Shown here: in pieces, positions 52,751 through 62,140 of the stretch | Position numbering within the stretch: the first letter of the stretch is position 1 | How the letters are laid out: the number at the start of each line of letters is the position of its first letter | From: Variovorax sp. KK3 | GTDB taxonomy: Bacteria; Pseudomonadota; Gammaproteobacteria; Burkholderiales; Burkholderiaceae_C | DNA length: 62,237 nucleotides | NCBI RefSeq assembly: GCF_001984055.1 | Contig: NZ_LYVO01000037.1 | Span: forward strand, 1 to 62,237 | Reading direction: 5' to 3' | Made by a program: the position numbers and the translations under genes | Notes under the pieces: generated by a model | What the model was told of the DNA's origin: nothing | Databases searched by the model: none | What the model saw: only the letters and a program-made list of their open reading frames with translations

Positions 52751-53683
52751 TCAATGCTCTTCCGCGGGTGCCTTGGGCAGCGAACGCTGGCGCAGCACCG
52801 TGGCGGCGATGCCGCTGCCGACGATCAGCACCATGCCGCCCCAGCCGGCGGCGTCGATGCGGTCACCGAACAGCACCACACTGTAGACCGCCGCGAAGAC
52901 GATGCCCGAGTACTGCAGGTTGGCCACCACCAGCGTGCCGGCCTGCGACTTGGCGGTGGCGTAGGCGCGTGTCATGCAAAGCTGTCCGAGCGCGGCCAGC
53001 ACGCCCACCGGCAGCAGCCACATGGCATGTTGCCAGGTCCATTCGGCCCAGGGCGTGGCCTGGCCGAAGAGCATGACCGCGCCGCCCGCCACGGCCGAGC
53101 CCACCGCGAAATAGAACACCGTGCGCGCCTCGGGCTCGCCCACGCGCGAGAGCGCGACCACCTGCATGTAGGCGAAGGCGGCCGTCAGGCCCGAGAGCAG
53201 CCCGACCAGGCCGGCGAAGGCCTGGCTGCCGTCGACCGAGGGCCTGAGCATCAGCACCACGCCGCCGAAACCGGCCAGTACGGTGAGCACCAGCGGGCCC
53301 TGCAGCGGCGGCCGGTCCACGCGGCCGTCGCGGCCCGGCACCGGCACCCAGGCGAGCAACGCGCCGCCGACCAGGAAGGCGGCGATCCACACGCTGCTCA
53401 TGTAGTTGAGCGTCATCGCGGTCGCGAGTGGCAGGTGGGCGATGGCATAGAACCAGGCGCCCATCGAGAACACGCCGATCAGGCTGCGCCACGCGTGCAT
53501 GCCGGGGTAAGCAGTGGCGAGCGACACGCCGCGCTGGCGCGCGAACGCCCACATGAAGAGCATGCCGATCACGCCGCGGTAGAAGACCAGCTCGGCGCTC
53601 GTGAACCAGTCCGACGCGATCTTCACGCACACACCCATGGTGGCGAAGATCAGCGCCGCCAGGACCATCCAAAGAGCTTGCAT
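52751..53683 (-). CDS. EamA/DMT-superfamily exporter
   Basis: A 310-residue inner-membrane protein with ten predicted helices in two EamA repeats. The first starts LWMVLAALIFATMGVCVKIA and the second LSGLTAAFAYMQVVALS. The C-terminal pair GMVLIVGSGIAATVL is typical. Such proteins export metabolites or amino acids; the substrate is unknown. It begins 15 bp after the Rieske oxygenase gene and may export its product or a related compound. Confidence 0.9.
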   Translation of the reverse strand: MQALWMVLAALIFATMGVCVKIASDWFTSAELVFYRGVIGMLFMWAFARQRGVSLATAYPGMHAWRSLIGVFSMGAWFYAIAHLPLATAMTLNYMSSVWIAAFLVGGALLAWVPVPGRDGRVDRPPLQGPLVLTVLAGFGGVVLMLRPSVDGSQAFAGLVGLLSGLTAAFAYMQVVALSRVGEPEARTVFYFAVGSAVAGGAVMLFGQATPWAEWTWQHAMWLLPVGVLAALGQLCMTRAYATAKSQAGTLVVANLQYSGIVFAAVYSVVLFGDRIDAAGWGGMVLIVGSGIAATVLRQRSLPKAPAEEH

Positions 53684-53698
53684 CCTCCGGGGTCGATC

Positions 53699-54832
53699 CT
53701 AGAAGCTCATCTCGCGGCGGTACCACTCGTGGAACTGCTGCATGCCGTCTTCCATCGGGCTCTGGTAGGGGCCGCTCTCGTCGTCGCCGCGCAGCATCAG
53801 CGCGCGGCGGCCGGCGTCCATGCGCTCGGCGATCTCGTCGTCTTCGACGCAGGTTTCCATGTAGGCAGCCTGCTGTGCTTCGATGAACTCGCGCTCGAAG
53901 GCGACGATCTCTTCGGGGTAGAAGAACTCCACCATGTTGAGCGTCTTCTGCGGGCCCATCGGATGCAGTGTCGACACGGTAAGCACGTGCGGATACCACT
54001 CGATCATCACGTGCGGGTAGTAGGTGAGCCAGATCGCGCCGTACTTCGGCGGCTTGCCCTCGCGGTACTTCAGCAACGCTTCCTGCCATTTCTGGTAGAC
54101 CGGGCTGCCGGCACGGCCCAGCCGGTTGGCCACGCCGACCGTCTGCACCGAATGATGGTGGCCGAACTCCCAGCGCAGGTCGTCGCAGGTGACGAAGCTG
54201 CCCAGGCCGGGGTGGAAGGGGCCGACGTGGTAGTCCTCGAGGTAGACCTCGATGAAGGTCTTCCAGTTGTAGTTGCACTCGTGCAGCTCGACGCGGTCGA
54301 GCGCGTAGCCTTCGAAGTCGAGGTCGGCGCGCGGGCCGAGCCGGCCCAGGTCTGCCGCGACGTTGCGGCGGCTGTCCGGGTTCTGCTCGAACAGCAGGCC
54401 GTTCCACTCGGTCAGCGGGTAGTTCTGAAGGTCGAGGCAGGGATCCTGCTCGAAATGCGGCGCGCCGATCAGCTTGCCGGTGGTGCGCGCGTCGGCGGCC
54501 GCGTAGGTCCAGCGGTGCAGCGGGCAGACGATGTTGCCGCCGGTGCGCGCGTCGAGCTCGCCGCGGCCTTGCAGGATCAAGGCCTGCCGGTGGCGGCACA
54601 CGTTGGAGATCAGCTCCACGCCCTTGGGCGTGTGGACCAGCGCGCGGCCCTGCTGCTCCTGCGGCAAGGTGTGGAAGTTGCCGGGTTCCGGCACCGCCAG
54701 GCGATGGCCCACGTAGCGCGGGCCACCGGCGAAAAGCGTTTGCAGCTCGCGGGCGTAGAGCGCCTCGTCGAAGTACGCGGAAACCGGAAGTTGGCTCGAA
54801 GCCTGCTGCAGTTGAAGACTTAAATCAGACAT
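53699..54832 (-). CDS. Rieske non-heme iron oxygenase alpha subunit
   Basis: A 377-residue ring-hydroxylating/choline-monooxygenase-type oxygenase. The Rieske [2Fe-2S] ligands are CRH and CPLH (Cys-x-His at about residues 78-80, Cys-x-x-His near 102-105). The mononuclear iron site is in EDYHVGPFHPGL near residue 200. No beta subunit, ferredoxin or reductase gene is adjacent, so electron donors must be supplied from elsewhere. The substrate cannot be told from sequence. It heads the seven-gene tight run; no strong promoter is obvious in the 257-bp divergent spacer. Confidence 0.87.
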   Translation of the reverse strand: MSDLSLQLQQASSQLPVSAYFDEALYARELQTLFAGGPRYVGHRLAVPEPGNFHTLPQEQQGRALVHTPKGVELISNVCRHRQALILQGRGELDARTGGNIVCPLHRWTYAAADARTTGKLIGAPHFEQDPCLDLQNYPLTEWNGLLFEQNPDSRRNVAADLGRLGPRADLDFEGYALDRVELHECNYNWKTFIEVYLEDYHVGPFHPGLGSFVTCDDLRWEFGHHHSVQTVGVANRLGRAGSPVYQKWQEALLKYREGKPPKYGAIWLTYYPHVMIEWYPHVLTVSTLHPMGPQKTLNMVEFFYPEEIVAFEREFIEAQQAAYMETCVEDDEIAERMDAGRRALMLRGDDESGPYQSPMEDGMQQFHEWYRREMSF

Positions 54833-55089
54833 GGGTGACCTGACCAAGCTCCCCACAGGGAGAAAGAACGGAAAGAGGTGCCGTCGCAGAAAGGTGGACG
54901 GCCCGAAGAAGGGATCGTCGGCGGGCGCCGGCGCGAGAGCGGGCGATTGTACCCCGGCAAAAATACCGCTGCCCACGGGATGACCGGCGGTCGGGCAGGG
55001 CTTCCGCCTCGCCCCTTCCGCGCGCCGGCCGGCCCTGTCCTGGTGCGCAGTCCTAGAATGGCCGGTTTGCATCTCTGCCCCGCCTGCCC
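54833..55089. other. Divergent spacer between the Rieske gene and xseB
   Basis: No gene is seen. TAGAAT at 55054-55059 on the + strand is a plausible -10 box for xseB-ispA-dxs, about 30 bp before the xseB ATG. On the - strand a GGTCACCC stretch just before the Rieske ATG gives no clear promoter. Confidence 0.5.
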
Positions 55090-55356
55090 ATGCCTTCCCC
55101 CAAAACCACGGCTTCGCCCGGCATCACCGATGCCCCGGCGACGGGCCCGCTGCCCGCGAACTACGAAGCCGGGCTCCAGGAACTCGAACGGCTGGTGGCC
55201 GAACTCGAATCGGGCCAGCTGCCCCTCGACCAGCTGCTCGGCAGCTACCAGCGGGGCGCGGCACTGCTGTCCTTCTGCCGCGACAAGCTGCAGGCGGTCG
55301 AAGACCAGATCAAGGTGCTCGACGCGAACGGCCTGAAGGCCTGGACCGCCGAATGA
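55090..55356 (+). CDS. xseB: Exodeoxyribonuclease VII small subunit
   Basis: An 88-residue small subunit of ExoVII, which degrades single-stranded DNA with XseA. The diagnostic segment is NYEAGLQELERLVAELESGQLPLDQLL, followed by a second helix with YQRGAALLSFCRDKL. The N-terminal Pro/Thr-rich part is variable. In many proteobacteria xseB precedes ispA and dxs, as here. Its stop codon lies inside the start of a repeated intergenic cassette. Confidence 0.93.
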   Translation: MPSPKTTASPGITDAPATGPLPANYEAGLQELERLVAELESGQLPLDQLLGSYQRGAALLSFCRDKLQAVEDQIKVLDANGLKAWTAE

Positions 55357-55423
55357 GCCGCCGGGCCGCACCCGAGGCGAACGCCGCAGCCGCAGGCGGA
55401 GGCTCACCAGAATGAGCGCCGTG
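55352..55423 (+). repeat. Dispersed intergenic cassette, copy A (xseB/ispA)
   Basis: From the xseB stop codon, 50 ungapped bases match copy B (61536-61605, opposite strand) at 44 positions, and similarity resumes at AGCGCCGTG. The copy begins AATGAGCCGCC. It contains a 20-codon open frame (55353-55415) starting on ATGA with the xseB stop and ending on TGA that overlaps the ispA ATG. It also contains GGAGG a few bases before ispA. Confidence 0.8.
55353..55415 (+). CDS. Candidate coupling mini-ORF, copy A
   Basis: A 20-codon frame (begins MSRRAAPEAN, ends GGSPE) whose ATG overlaps the xseB stop and whose TGA overlaps the ispA ATG. It is related to the 36-codon mini-ORF between dctQ and dctM. 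The six base differences from copy B hit all codon positions, so peptide selection is not evident. It may serve only to pass ribosomes to the next gene. Confidence 0.35.
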   Translation: MSRRAAPEANAAAAGGGSPE

Positions 55424-56335
55424 CCACTGGAAGCCTTGCGCTGGGACGCGCAGCGCCTGGCTGCCTGGAGCGATCCGCGCCTGGCGCGCGTGGAGGCGGC
55501 GCTGTCGCAATGGGTCGGCGTCGACGCGCCGGTCCTGCTCGGCGATGCCATGCGCTATGCCGTGCTCGACGGCGGCAAGCGCCTTCGGCCGTTGCTGGTG
55601 TTCGCGGCCAGCGAGGCGGTGCACGGGCAGGGCGATGCGGCATTGCGCGCCGCCTGCGCTGTCGAGCTGATCCATGCCTATTCGCTGGTGCACGACGACC
55701 TGCCGTGCATGGACAACGACGTGCTGCGCCGGGGCAAGCCCACGGTGCACGTGAAGTTCGGCGAAGCCGATGCGCTGCTCGCCGGCGACGCGCTGCAGGC
55801 GCTCGCCTTCGAACTCCTTTCCCCCGACGACGATGCCATCGCGCCCGCCGTGCAGGCGCGCCTGTGCCGCCTGCTCGCGCGCGCGGCCGGCAGCCAGGGG
55901 ATGGCCGGCGGCCAGGCCATCGACCTGGCGAGTGTCGGTCTCGCGCTCGACGAATCGCAATTGCGCGAGATGCACCGCATGAAGACCGGCGCGCTGCTGC
56001 AGGGCAGCGTCGAGATGGGCGCGGCCTGCGGCGGCGCCATCGATGCCGGCGCGCTGCAGGCGCTGCGCGACTACGGCGCCGCCATCGGCCTGGCCTTCCA
56101 GGTGGTGGACGACATCCTCGACGTCACCGCCGACTCGCAGACCCTCGGCAAGACCGCCGGCAAGGACGCCGCGAGCGACAAACCCACCTACGTTTCGCTG
56201 CTCGGCCTCGACGGCGCCCGCGCCGAGGCCGCCGCGCTGCTGGCCCAGGCGCTCGCCGCGCTCGACCGCAGCGCCCTGGCCGACACCGGCGCGTTGCGCG
56301 CGTTGGCTCACATGGTCGTGGACCGCGACCGATAA
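55412..56335 (+). CDS. ispA: Polyprenyl (farnesyl) diphosphate synthase
   Basis: A 307-residue all-helical prenyltransferase that condenses IPP with DMAPP and GPP to give farnesyl diphosphate. The first Asp-rich motif DDLPCMDND is near residue 95, the second DDILD near residue 235, and GGKRLRPLL near residue 55. The lack of a bulky Phe-Phe just before the first motif (SLVHDD) fits a short-chain synthase. The ATG lies at the 3' end of the repeated cassette with GGAGG upstream. dxs starts 5 bp after its stop. Confidence 0.93.
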   Translation: MSAVPLEALRWDAQRLAAWSDPRLARVEAALSQWVGVDAPVLLGDAMRYAVLDGGKRLRPLLVFAASEAVHGQGDAALRAACAVELIHAYSLVHDDLPCMDNDVLRRGKPTVHVKFGEADALLAGDALQALAFELLSPDDDAIAPAVQARLCRLLARAAGSQGMAGGQAIDLASVGLALDESQLREMHRMKTGALLQGSVEMGAACGGAIDAGALQALRDYGAAIGLAFQVVDDILDVTADSQTLGKTAGKDAASDKPTYVSLLGLDGARAEAAALLAQALAALDRSALADTGALRALAHMVVDRDR

Positions 56336-56340
56336 CAACC

Positions 56341-58272
56341 ATGGCCCCACTGCTCCCCACGATTCACGACCCCTCCGCGCTGCGGCAGTTCGACCGCGCC
56401 CAGCTCAAGCAGCTGGCCGACGAGGTGCGCAGCTGCGTGCTCGACAACGTGTCGCGCACTGGCGGGCACCTGAGTTCCAACCTGGGCACCGTGGAGCTCA
56501 CGGTCGCACTGCACCACGTGTTCAACACGCCGCACGACCGTCTGGTGTGGGACGTCGGCCACCAGACCTACCCGCACAAGATCCTCACCGGACGGCGCGA
56601 GCGCATGCCTTCGCTGCGCCAGATCGGCGGCATCTCGGGCTTTCCGCAGCGCACCGAGAGCGAGTACGACACCTTCGGCACCGCGCATTCGTCCACCAGC
56701 ATCTCGGCCGCGCTCGGCATGGCGATGGCGGCCAAGCAGAAGGGCGAGGACCGGCACGCCGTGGCCATCATCGGCGACGGCGCGATGACTGCCGGCATGG
56801 CCTTCGAAGCGCTCAACAATGCGGGCGTGCAGGACTGCAAGCTGCTGGTGATCCTCAACGACAACGACATGTCGATCAGCCCGCCGGTGGGCGCGCTCAA
56901 CCGCTACCTCGCGCAGCTGATGAGCGGCAACTTCTACGCCGCGGCCAAGAACGTCGGCAAGAGCGTGCTGCGCGCCGCGCCGCCGCTCTTCGAACTCGCC
57001 AAGCGCTTCGAGCAGCATGCCAAGGGCATGGTAGTGCCGGCCACGCTGTTCGAGCAGTTCGGCTTCAACTACGTGGGCCCGATCGACGGCCACGACCTCG
57101 ATTCGCTGGTGCCCACCCTCGAGAACCTGAAGCACCTGCACGGCCCGCAGTTCCTGCACGTGGTCACGAGGAAAGGGCAGGGCTACAAGCTGGCCGAGGC
57201 CGACCCGGTGGCGTACCACGGGCCGTCCAAGTTCGACCCGGCCATCGGCCTCGTCAAGCCGGCCACCGCGCCCAAGCAGACCTTCACCCAGGTCTTCGGC
57301 CACTGGCTGTGCGACATGGCGGCACAAGACACCCGGCTGGTCGGCATCACGCCCGCCATGCGCGAGGGCTCGGGCCTGGTCGAATTCGAGCAGCGTTTTC
57401 CCGAGCGCTACCACGACGTAGGCATTGCCGAGCAGCATGCCGTGACCTTCGCCGCAGGCCTGGCCTGCGAGGGCTTGAAGCCGGTGGTGGCCATCTACTC
57501 GACCTTCCTGCAGCGCGCCTACGACCAGATGATCCACGACGTGGCGATCCAGAAGCTGCCGGTGGTCTTCGCGCTCGACCGCGCCGGCCTGGTCGGGGCC
57601 GACGGCGCCACGCATGCAGGCGCCTATGACATCGCCTTCATCCGCTGCATCCCCAACATGAGCCTGGCGTGTCCGTCCGACGAGGCCGAGTGCCGGCAGT
57701 TGCTGTCGAGCGCCTTCGCGCAGAACCACCCGGTGGCCGTGCGCTATCCGCGTGGTGCCGGTGCCGGCGTGCCGACCCCGCCCGGCCTCGAGGCGCTGCC
57801 CTTCGGCAAGGGCGTGCAGCGGCGCCAGGGGCGGCGCATCGCAATCCTCGCCTTCGGCACCTTGCTCCATCCCGCCCTGGCTGCGGCCGAGGCGCTCGAC
57901 GCCACCGTGCTCGACATGCGCTGGGTCAAGCCGCTCGACGTCGAATTGCTGCTGCAGACGGCCCCCACCCACGATTGCATCGTGACGCTCGAAGAAGGTT
58001 CGATCATGGGTGGTGCGGGCAGTGCCGTCGTCGAAGCCCTGCAGGCCGCCGATGTGCAGCGGCCCGTTCTGCAACTCGGCCTGCCCGATCGCTTCGTCGA
58101 ACACGGCGACCCCGCGAAGCTGCTGGTCAGCATCGGGCTCGACGCGGCCGGCATCGAGCGTTCGATCCGCGAGCGCTTCGGCGTGGCCGATGCGGCCAAC
58201 GCGTCCGTCTCTTCCGACTCTTCCGATGCGATCGTCATGGCCGCAGGGAAAACCCGGCCCGGCGCGATGTAA
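56341..58272 (+). CDS. dxs: 1-deoxy-D-xylulose-5-phosphate synthase
   Basis: A 643-residue thiamine diphosphate enzyme that makes DXP from pyruvate and glyceraldehyde 3-phosphate, the first step of the MEP isoprenoid pathway. N-terminal VWDVGHQTYPHKILTGR, the thiamine-binding GDGAMTAGMAFEALNNAG near residue 145, and the DHAG-type core GIAEQHAVTFAAG with HDVAI-Q-LPV-FA-DR are characteristic. The start is the ATG 5 bp after ispA. Co-location with ispA ties precursor and prenyl chain synthesis. A strong terminator follows 40 bp after the stop. Confidence 0.95.
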   Translation: MAPLLPTIHDPSALRQFDRAQLKQLADEVRSCVLDNVSRTGGHLSSNLGTVELTVALHHVFNTPHDRLVWDVGHQTYPHKILTGRRERMPSLRQIGGISGFPQRTESEYDTFGTAHSSTSISAALGMAMAAKQKGEDRHAVAIIGDGAMTAGMAFEALNNAGVQDCKLLVILNDNDMSISPPVGALNRYLAQLMSGNFYAAAKNVGKSVLRAAPPLFELAKRFEQHAKGMVVPATLFEQFGFNYVGPIDGHDLDSLVPTLENLKHLHGPQFLHVVTRKGQGYKLAEADPVAYHGPSKFDPAIGLVKPATAPKQTFTQVFGHWLCDMAAQDTRLVGITPAMREGSGLVEFEQRFPERYHDVGIAEQHAVTFAAGLACEGLKPVVAIYSTFLQRAYDQMIHDVAIQKLPVVFALDRAGLVGADGATHAGAYDIAFIRCIPNMSLACPSDEAECRQLLSSAFAQNHPVAVRYPRGAGAGVPTPPGLEALPFGKGVQRRQGRRIAILAFGTLLHPALAAAEALDATVLDMRWVKPLDVELLLQTAPTHDCIVTLEEGSIMGGAGSAVVEALQAADVQRPVLQLGLPDRFVEHGDPAKLLVSIGLDAAGIERSIRERFGVADAANASVSSDSSDAIVMAAGKTRPGAM

Positions 58273-58312
58273 GCATTTTTTACAATGCCAAGCTGTCGAC
58301 CCAGCGTCGGCG

Positions 58313-58342
58313 ACGCGGCCACGAGCCGCGTTCTTGTTTTTT
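58313..58342 (+). terminator. Terminator between dxs and the TRAP binding-protein gene
   Basis: ACGCGGC at 58313-58319 pairs perfectly with GCCGCGT at 58325-58331 around CACGA, followed by TCTTGTTTTTT. It ends 23 bp before the dctP ATG. A TACAAT hexamer lies upstream at 58281-58286, so a transcript from there would pass through this hairpin before reaching dctP. Confidence 0.8.
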
Positions 58343-58365
58343 CCATGTACTCGGAGTCAACCTCA

Positions 58366-59445
58366 ATGGATCGTCGTTCCCTCATCAAAAACGCAGGCAT
58401 CGCCGGCGTTCTCGCCGCCGGCATCGCGCCTGCAGTCCACGCGCAGGCGGCTGTCCGCTGGCGCCTCGCGTCCAGCTTTCCCAAGTCGCTGGACACGATC
58501 TACGGGACGGCAGAGGTGTTCGCCAAGCAGGTGAGCGACGCGACGGGCGGCAAGTTCCAGATCTCGGTGCATGCCGGCGGTGAGCTGATGCCGGCCTTCG
58601 GCGTGGTCGACGGCGTGCAGAACGCCTCGGTCGAAATGGCGCACACCGCGCCTTACTACTTCTACGGCAAGGACCCGACCTTCTGCCTCGGCTGCGCGGT
58701 GCCCTTCGGCATGAACACGCGGCAGATGAACGCATGGATGTACGAAGGCAACGGCCTGAAGCTGATGCGCGCCTTCTACGCCAAGTACAACATCATCAAC
58801 CTGCCTGGCGGCAACACCGGCGCGCAGATGGGTGGCTGGTTCCGCAAGGAGATCAAGTCGGTCGCCGACCTCAAGGGCCTGAAGTTCCGCACGAACCCCT
58901 TCGCCGGCAAGGTGCTCGAGCCTTTCGGCGTGATCCCGCAATCGATCCCCGGCGCGGACCTGTACCCCGCGCTCGAAAAGGGCACGCTCGACGCGCTCGA
59001 ATGGGTCGGCCCTTATGACGACCAGAAGCTCGGCTTCAACAAGGTCGCCAAGTTCTACTACTACCCCGGCTGGTGGGAAGGCGGCCCCGAGCTCGACTTC
59101 TACATCAACACCAAGGCCTGGGAAGGGCTGTCGGCCGAGTACAAGGCCATCGTCGAAGCGGCTGCCGCGCACGCCAACATCACGATGACCGCCAAGTACG
59201 ACGCGCGCAACCCGATCGCGCTGAAGCAGCTGGTGGGCTCGGGCACGCAGCTCAAGCCCTTCACGCAGGACGTGATGAACGCGGCCTTCAAGTCGGCGCA
59301 GCAGATCTACTCGGACCTGAACAACACCAACCCCGAGTGGAAGAAGATCTACGGCGACTGGGCCAAGTTCCTGGCCGACCAGAACGCCTGGTTCCGCTTC
59401 ACCGAAGGCACCTTCGACCGCTTCATGCAGCAGCAGAAGCTCTGA
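58366..59445 (+). CDS. TRAP transporter substrate-binding protein (DctP/TakP type)
   Basis: A 359-residue periplasmic binding protein. The N-terminus has a twin-arginine-type signal (DRRSLIKNAGIAGVLAAG). The mature fold is seen from RWRLASSFPKSLDTIYG, GGNTGAQMGGWFRKEI, LKFRTNPFAGKVLEPFG (the Arg that binds carboxylates) and LEWVGPYDDQKLG. It resembles TakP, which binds 2-oxo acids. The start at 58366 is set by the Tat signal; in-frame sequence upstream contains the terminator. It is convergent with, not adjacent to, dctQ-dctM. Confidence 0.88.
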   Translation: MDRRSLIKNAGIAGVLAAGIAPAVHAQAAVRWRLASSFPKSLDTIYGTAEVFAKQVSDATGGKFQISVHAGGELMPAFGVVDGVQNASVEMAHTAPYYFYGKDPTFCLGCAVPFGMNTRQMNAWMYEGNGLKLMRAFYAKYNIINLPGGNTGAQMGGWFRKEIKSVADLKGLKFRTNPFAGKVLEPFGVIPQSIPGADLYPALEKGTLDALEWVGPYDDQKLGFNKVAKFYYYPGWWEGGPELDFYINTKAWEGLSAEYKAIVEAAAAHANITMTAKYDARNPIALKQLVGSGTQLKPFTQDVMNAAFKSAQQIYSDLNNTNPEWKKIYGDWAKFLADQNAWFRFTEGTFDRFMQQQKL

Positions 59446-59466
59446 TCGGGGCCAGCCTCGAGCACG

Positions 59467-59496
59467 AAGCCCCGCAGCCTACTGCGGGGCTTTTTT
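59467..59496 (+). terminator. Terminator after the TRAP binding protein
   Basis: AAGCCCCGCAG at 59467-59477 pairs with CTGCGGGGCTT at 59482-59492 around CCTA, followed by T residues to 59496. It overlaps the last codons of the convergent membrane-protein gene, whose stop codon lies in the loop. Confidence 0.9.
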
Positions 59497-59936
59497 CATG
59501 GTCATGCGTTCGGCGACGCGCTCGGCGAAGCCGGTCAACAGCCGCGCATCGGCCGAGTGGAACCACGCGACCACCGGGCCCTGCCGCACCAGCAAACGGG
59601 GCGCGATGATGCGGTCGAGCGGACGCCAGTGCACCAGCTTGAGCTGCGTGACCTTGGCGGCGTCTGCGCGGCGGTTCCATATCCAGGTTTGCGTGAGCAC
59701 GTCGCCTTCGAGCCGGGTGCGGCTGTAGACGATCCAGTAGCCGGCCCAGACGATGCAGAGCATCGCCGCGCCGAAGAGCACCAGGCTCGGCAGCGACCAT
59801 TCCGACAGGCGCAGCGAAGGCGCGCTCCACAGGCCGAACGCGAGCAGGTCCACCACCAGCACCACCGCCAGGATGCGCACGAAGCGCGGGTAGGCCGGGC
59901 TTTCCAGCGGCCCGGACGCTTCTGTCGCGTCGTCGC

Positions 59937-59940
<4 letters not shown>
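59479..59940 (-). CDS. Small membrane protein with PH-like domain
   Basis: A 153-residue protein with two hydrophobic helices (ILAVVLVVDLLAFGLW and LVLFGAAMLCIVWAGYWIVY). A soluble C-terminal part follows, with TRLEGDVLTQTWIW and VHWRPLDRIIAPRLLVRQG, resembling bacterial PH-like domains. It starts at GTG overlapping the dctM stop (GTGA), so it is translationally coupled to the TRAP permease. Its stop codon lies in the loop of the convergent terminator. Function unknown. Confidence 0.7.
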
Positions 59941-61490
<1,550 letters not shown>

Positions 61491-61493
61491 TTC

Positions 61494-61604
61494 TTATCCT
61501 GCCAAGCGGTGCGGGGGACGGGGCGAACTCGACGTCACGGCGCTTATGCGAGTGCCTTCGCCTTCGGCTGCGGTATTCGCCTTGGGAGCGGCCCGGCGGC
61601 TCAT
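61494..61604 (-). CDS. Candidate coupling mini-ORF, copy B
   Basis: A 36-codon frame beginning MSRRAAPKAN whose ATG overlaps the dctQ stop and whose TAA ends three bases before the dctM ATG at 61490. Related to the mini-ORF between xseB and ispA. Whether a peptide accumulates cannot be told from sequence; coupling of translation across the gap is the simplest use. Confidence 0.35.
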   Translation of the reverse strand: MSRRAAPKANTAAEGEGTRISAVTSSSPRPPHRLAG

Positions 61605-61605
61605 T
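61536..61605 (-). repeat. Dispersed intergenic cassette, copy B (dctQ/dctM)
   Basis: On the minus strand it begins AATGAGCCGCC with the dctQ stop codon and matches copy A at 44 of 50 ungapped positions. A 2-base gap follows before the shared AGCGCCGTG. Unlike copy A, its end is about 45 bases before the next start codon, yet its open frame still runs up to that start. Confidence 0.8.
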
Positions 61606-62140
61606 GCACCGGCTTCTCGTAGTGCGTGTCCATCTCGATCAGGCCGCGCAGGTAGGCCACGCGCTTGATCACCTCGGCCACGCCTTGCAGGAACATGGCG
61701 GCGAAGCCCAGCGGCATCATCAGCGCCGCCGGCCAGCGGATCAGGCCGCCGATGTTGCCGGACATCTCGCCCGTGCGCAGCATGTTGAGGAAGAACGGAA
61801 AGGTCAGCCAGAACAGCAGGCCCATCACCGGCAAAAGAAAGAACAACAGGCCGAACAGGTCGACGAAGACCGGGCCGTGGCGCTTGAGCTTGCCGTAGAT
61901 GATGTCGACGCGCACGTGTTCGTTGAGCTTGAGCACCAGCGGCGCGCCGAGCATCACGGTGGCCGCGAACAGGTACCACTGGATTTCGAGCCACGAATTG
62001 GAGCTGAAGTCGAGCCCGTAGCGGATGAAGGCGTTGCCGGCGGAGATGAGGGCGGCGGCGAGGACGGCCCATGCCGCGATCTTGCCGAGCTGGGCGCTGA
62101 TCCAGTCCATGGCCAGCGCGAACTTGAGGAGTGCAGACAA
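61601..62140 (-). CDS. TRAP transporter small permease (DctQ)
   Basis: A 179-residue membrane protein with four helices. Key segments are WAVLAAALISAGNAFIRYG, LEIQWYLFAATVMLGAPLVLKLNEHVRVDI (the DctQ signature) and a third and fourth helix around residues 90-160. It is the first gene of dctQ-dctM-PH protein. The 97 bp to the window end hold no gene; the promoter is not clear. Confidence 0.9.
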   Translation of the reverse strand: MSALLKFALAMDWISAQLGKIAAWAVLAAALISAGNAFIRYGLDFSSNSWLEIQWYLFAATVMLGAPLVLKLNEHVRVDIIYGKLKRHGPVFVDLFGLLFFLLPVMGLLFWLTFPFFLNMLRTGEMSGNIGGLIRWPAALMMPLGFAAMFLQGVAEVIKRVAYLRGLIEMDTHYEKPVQ

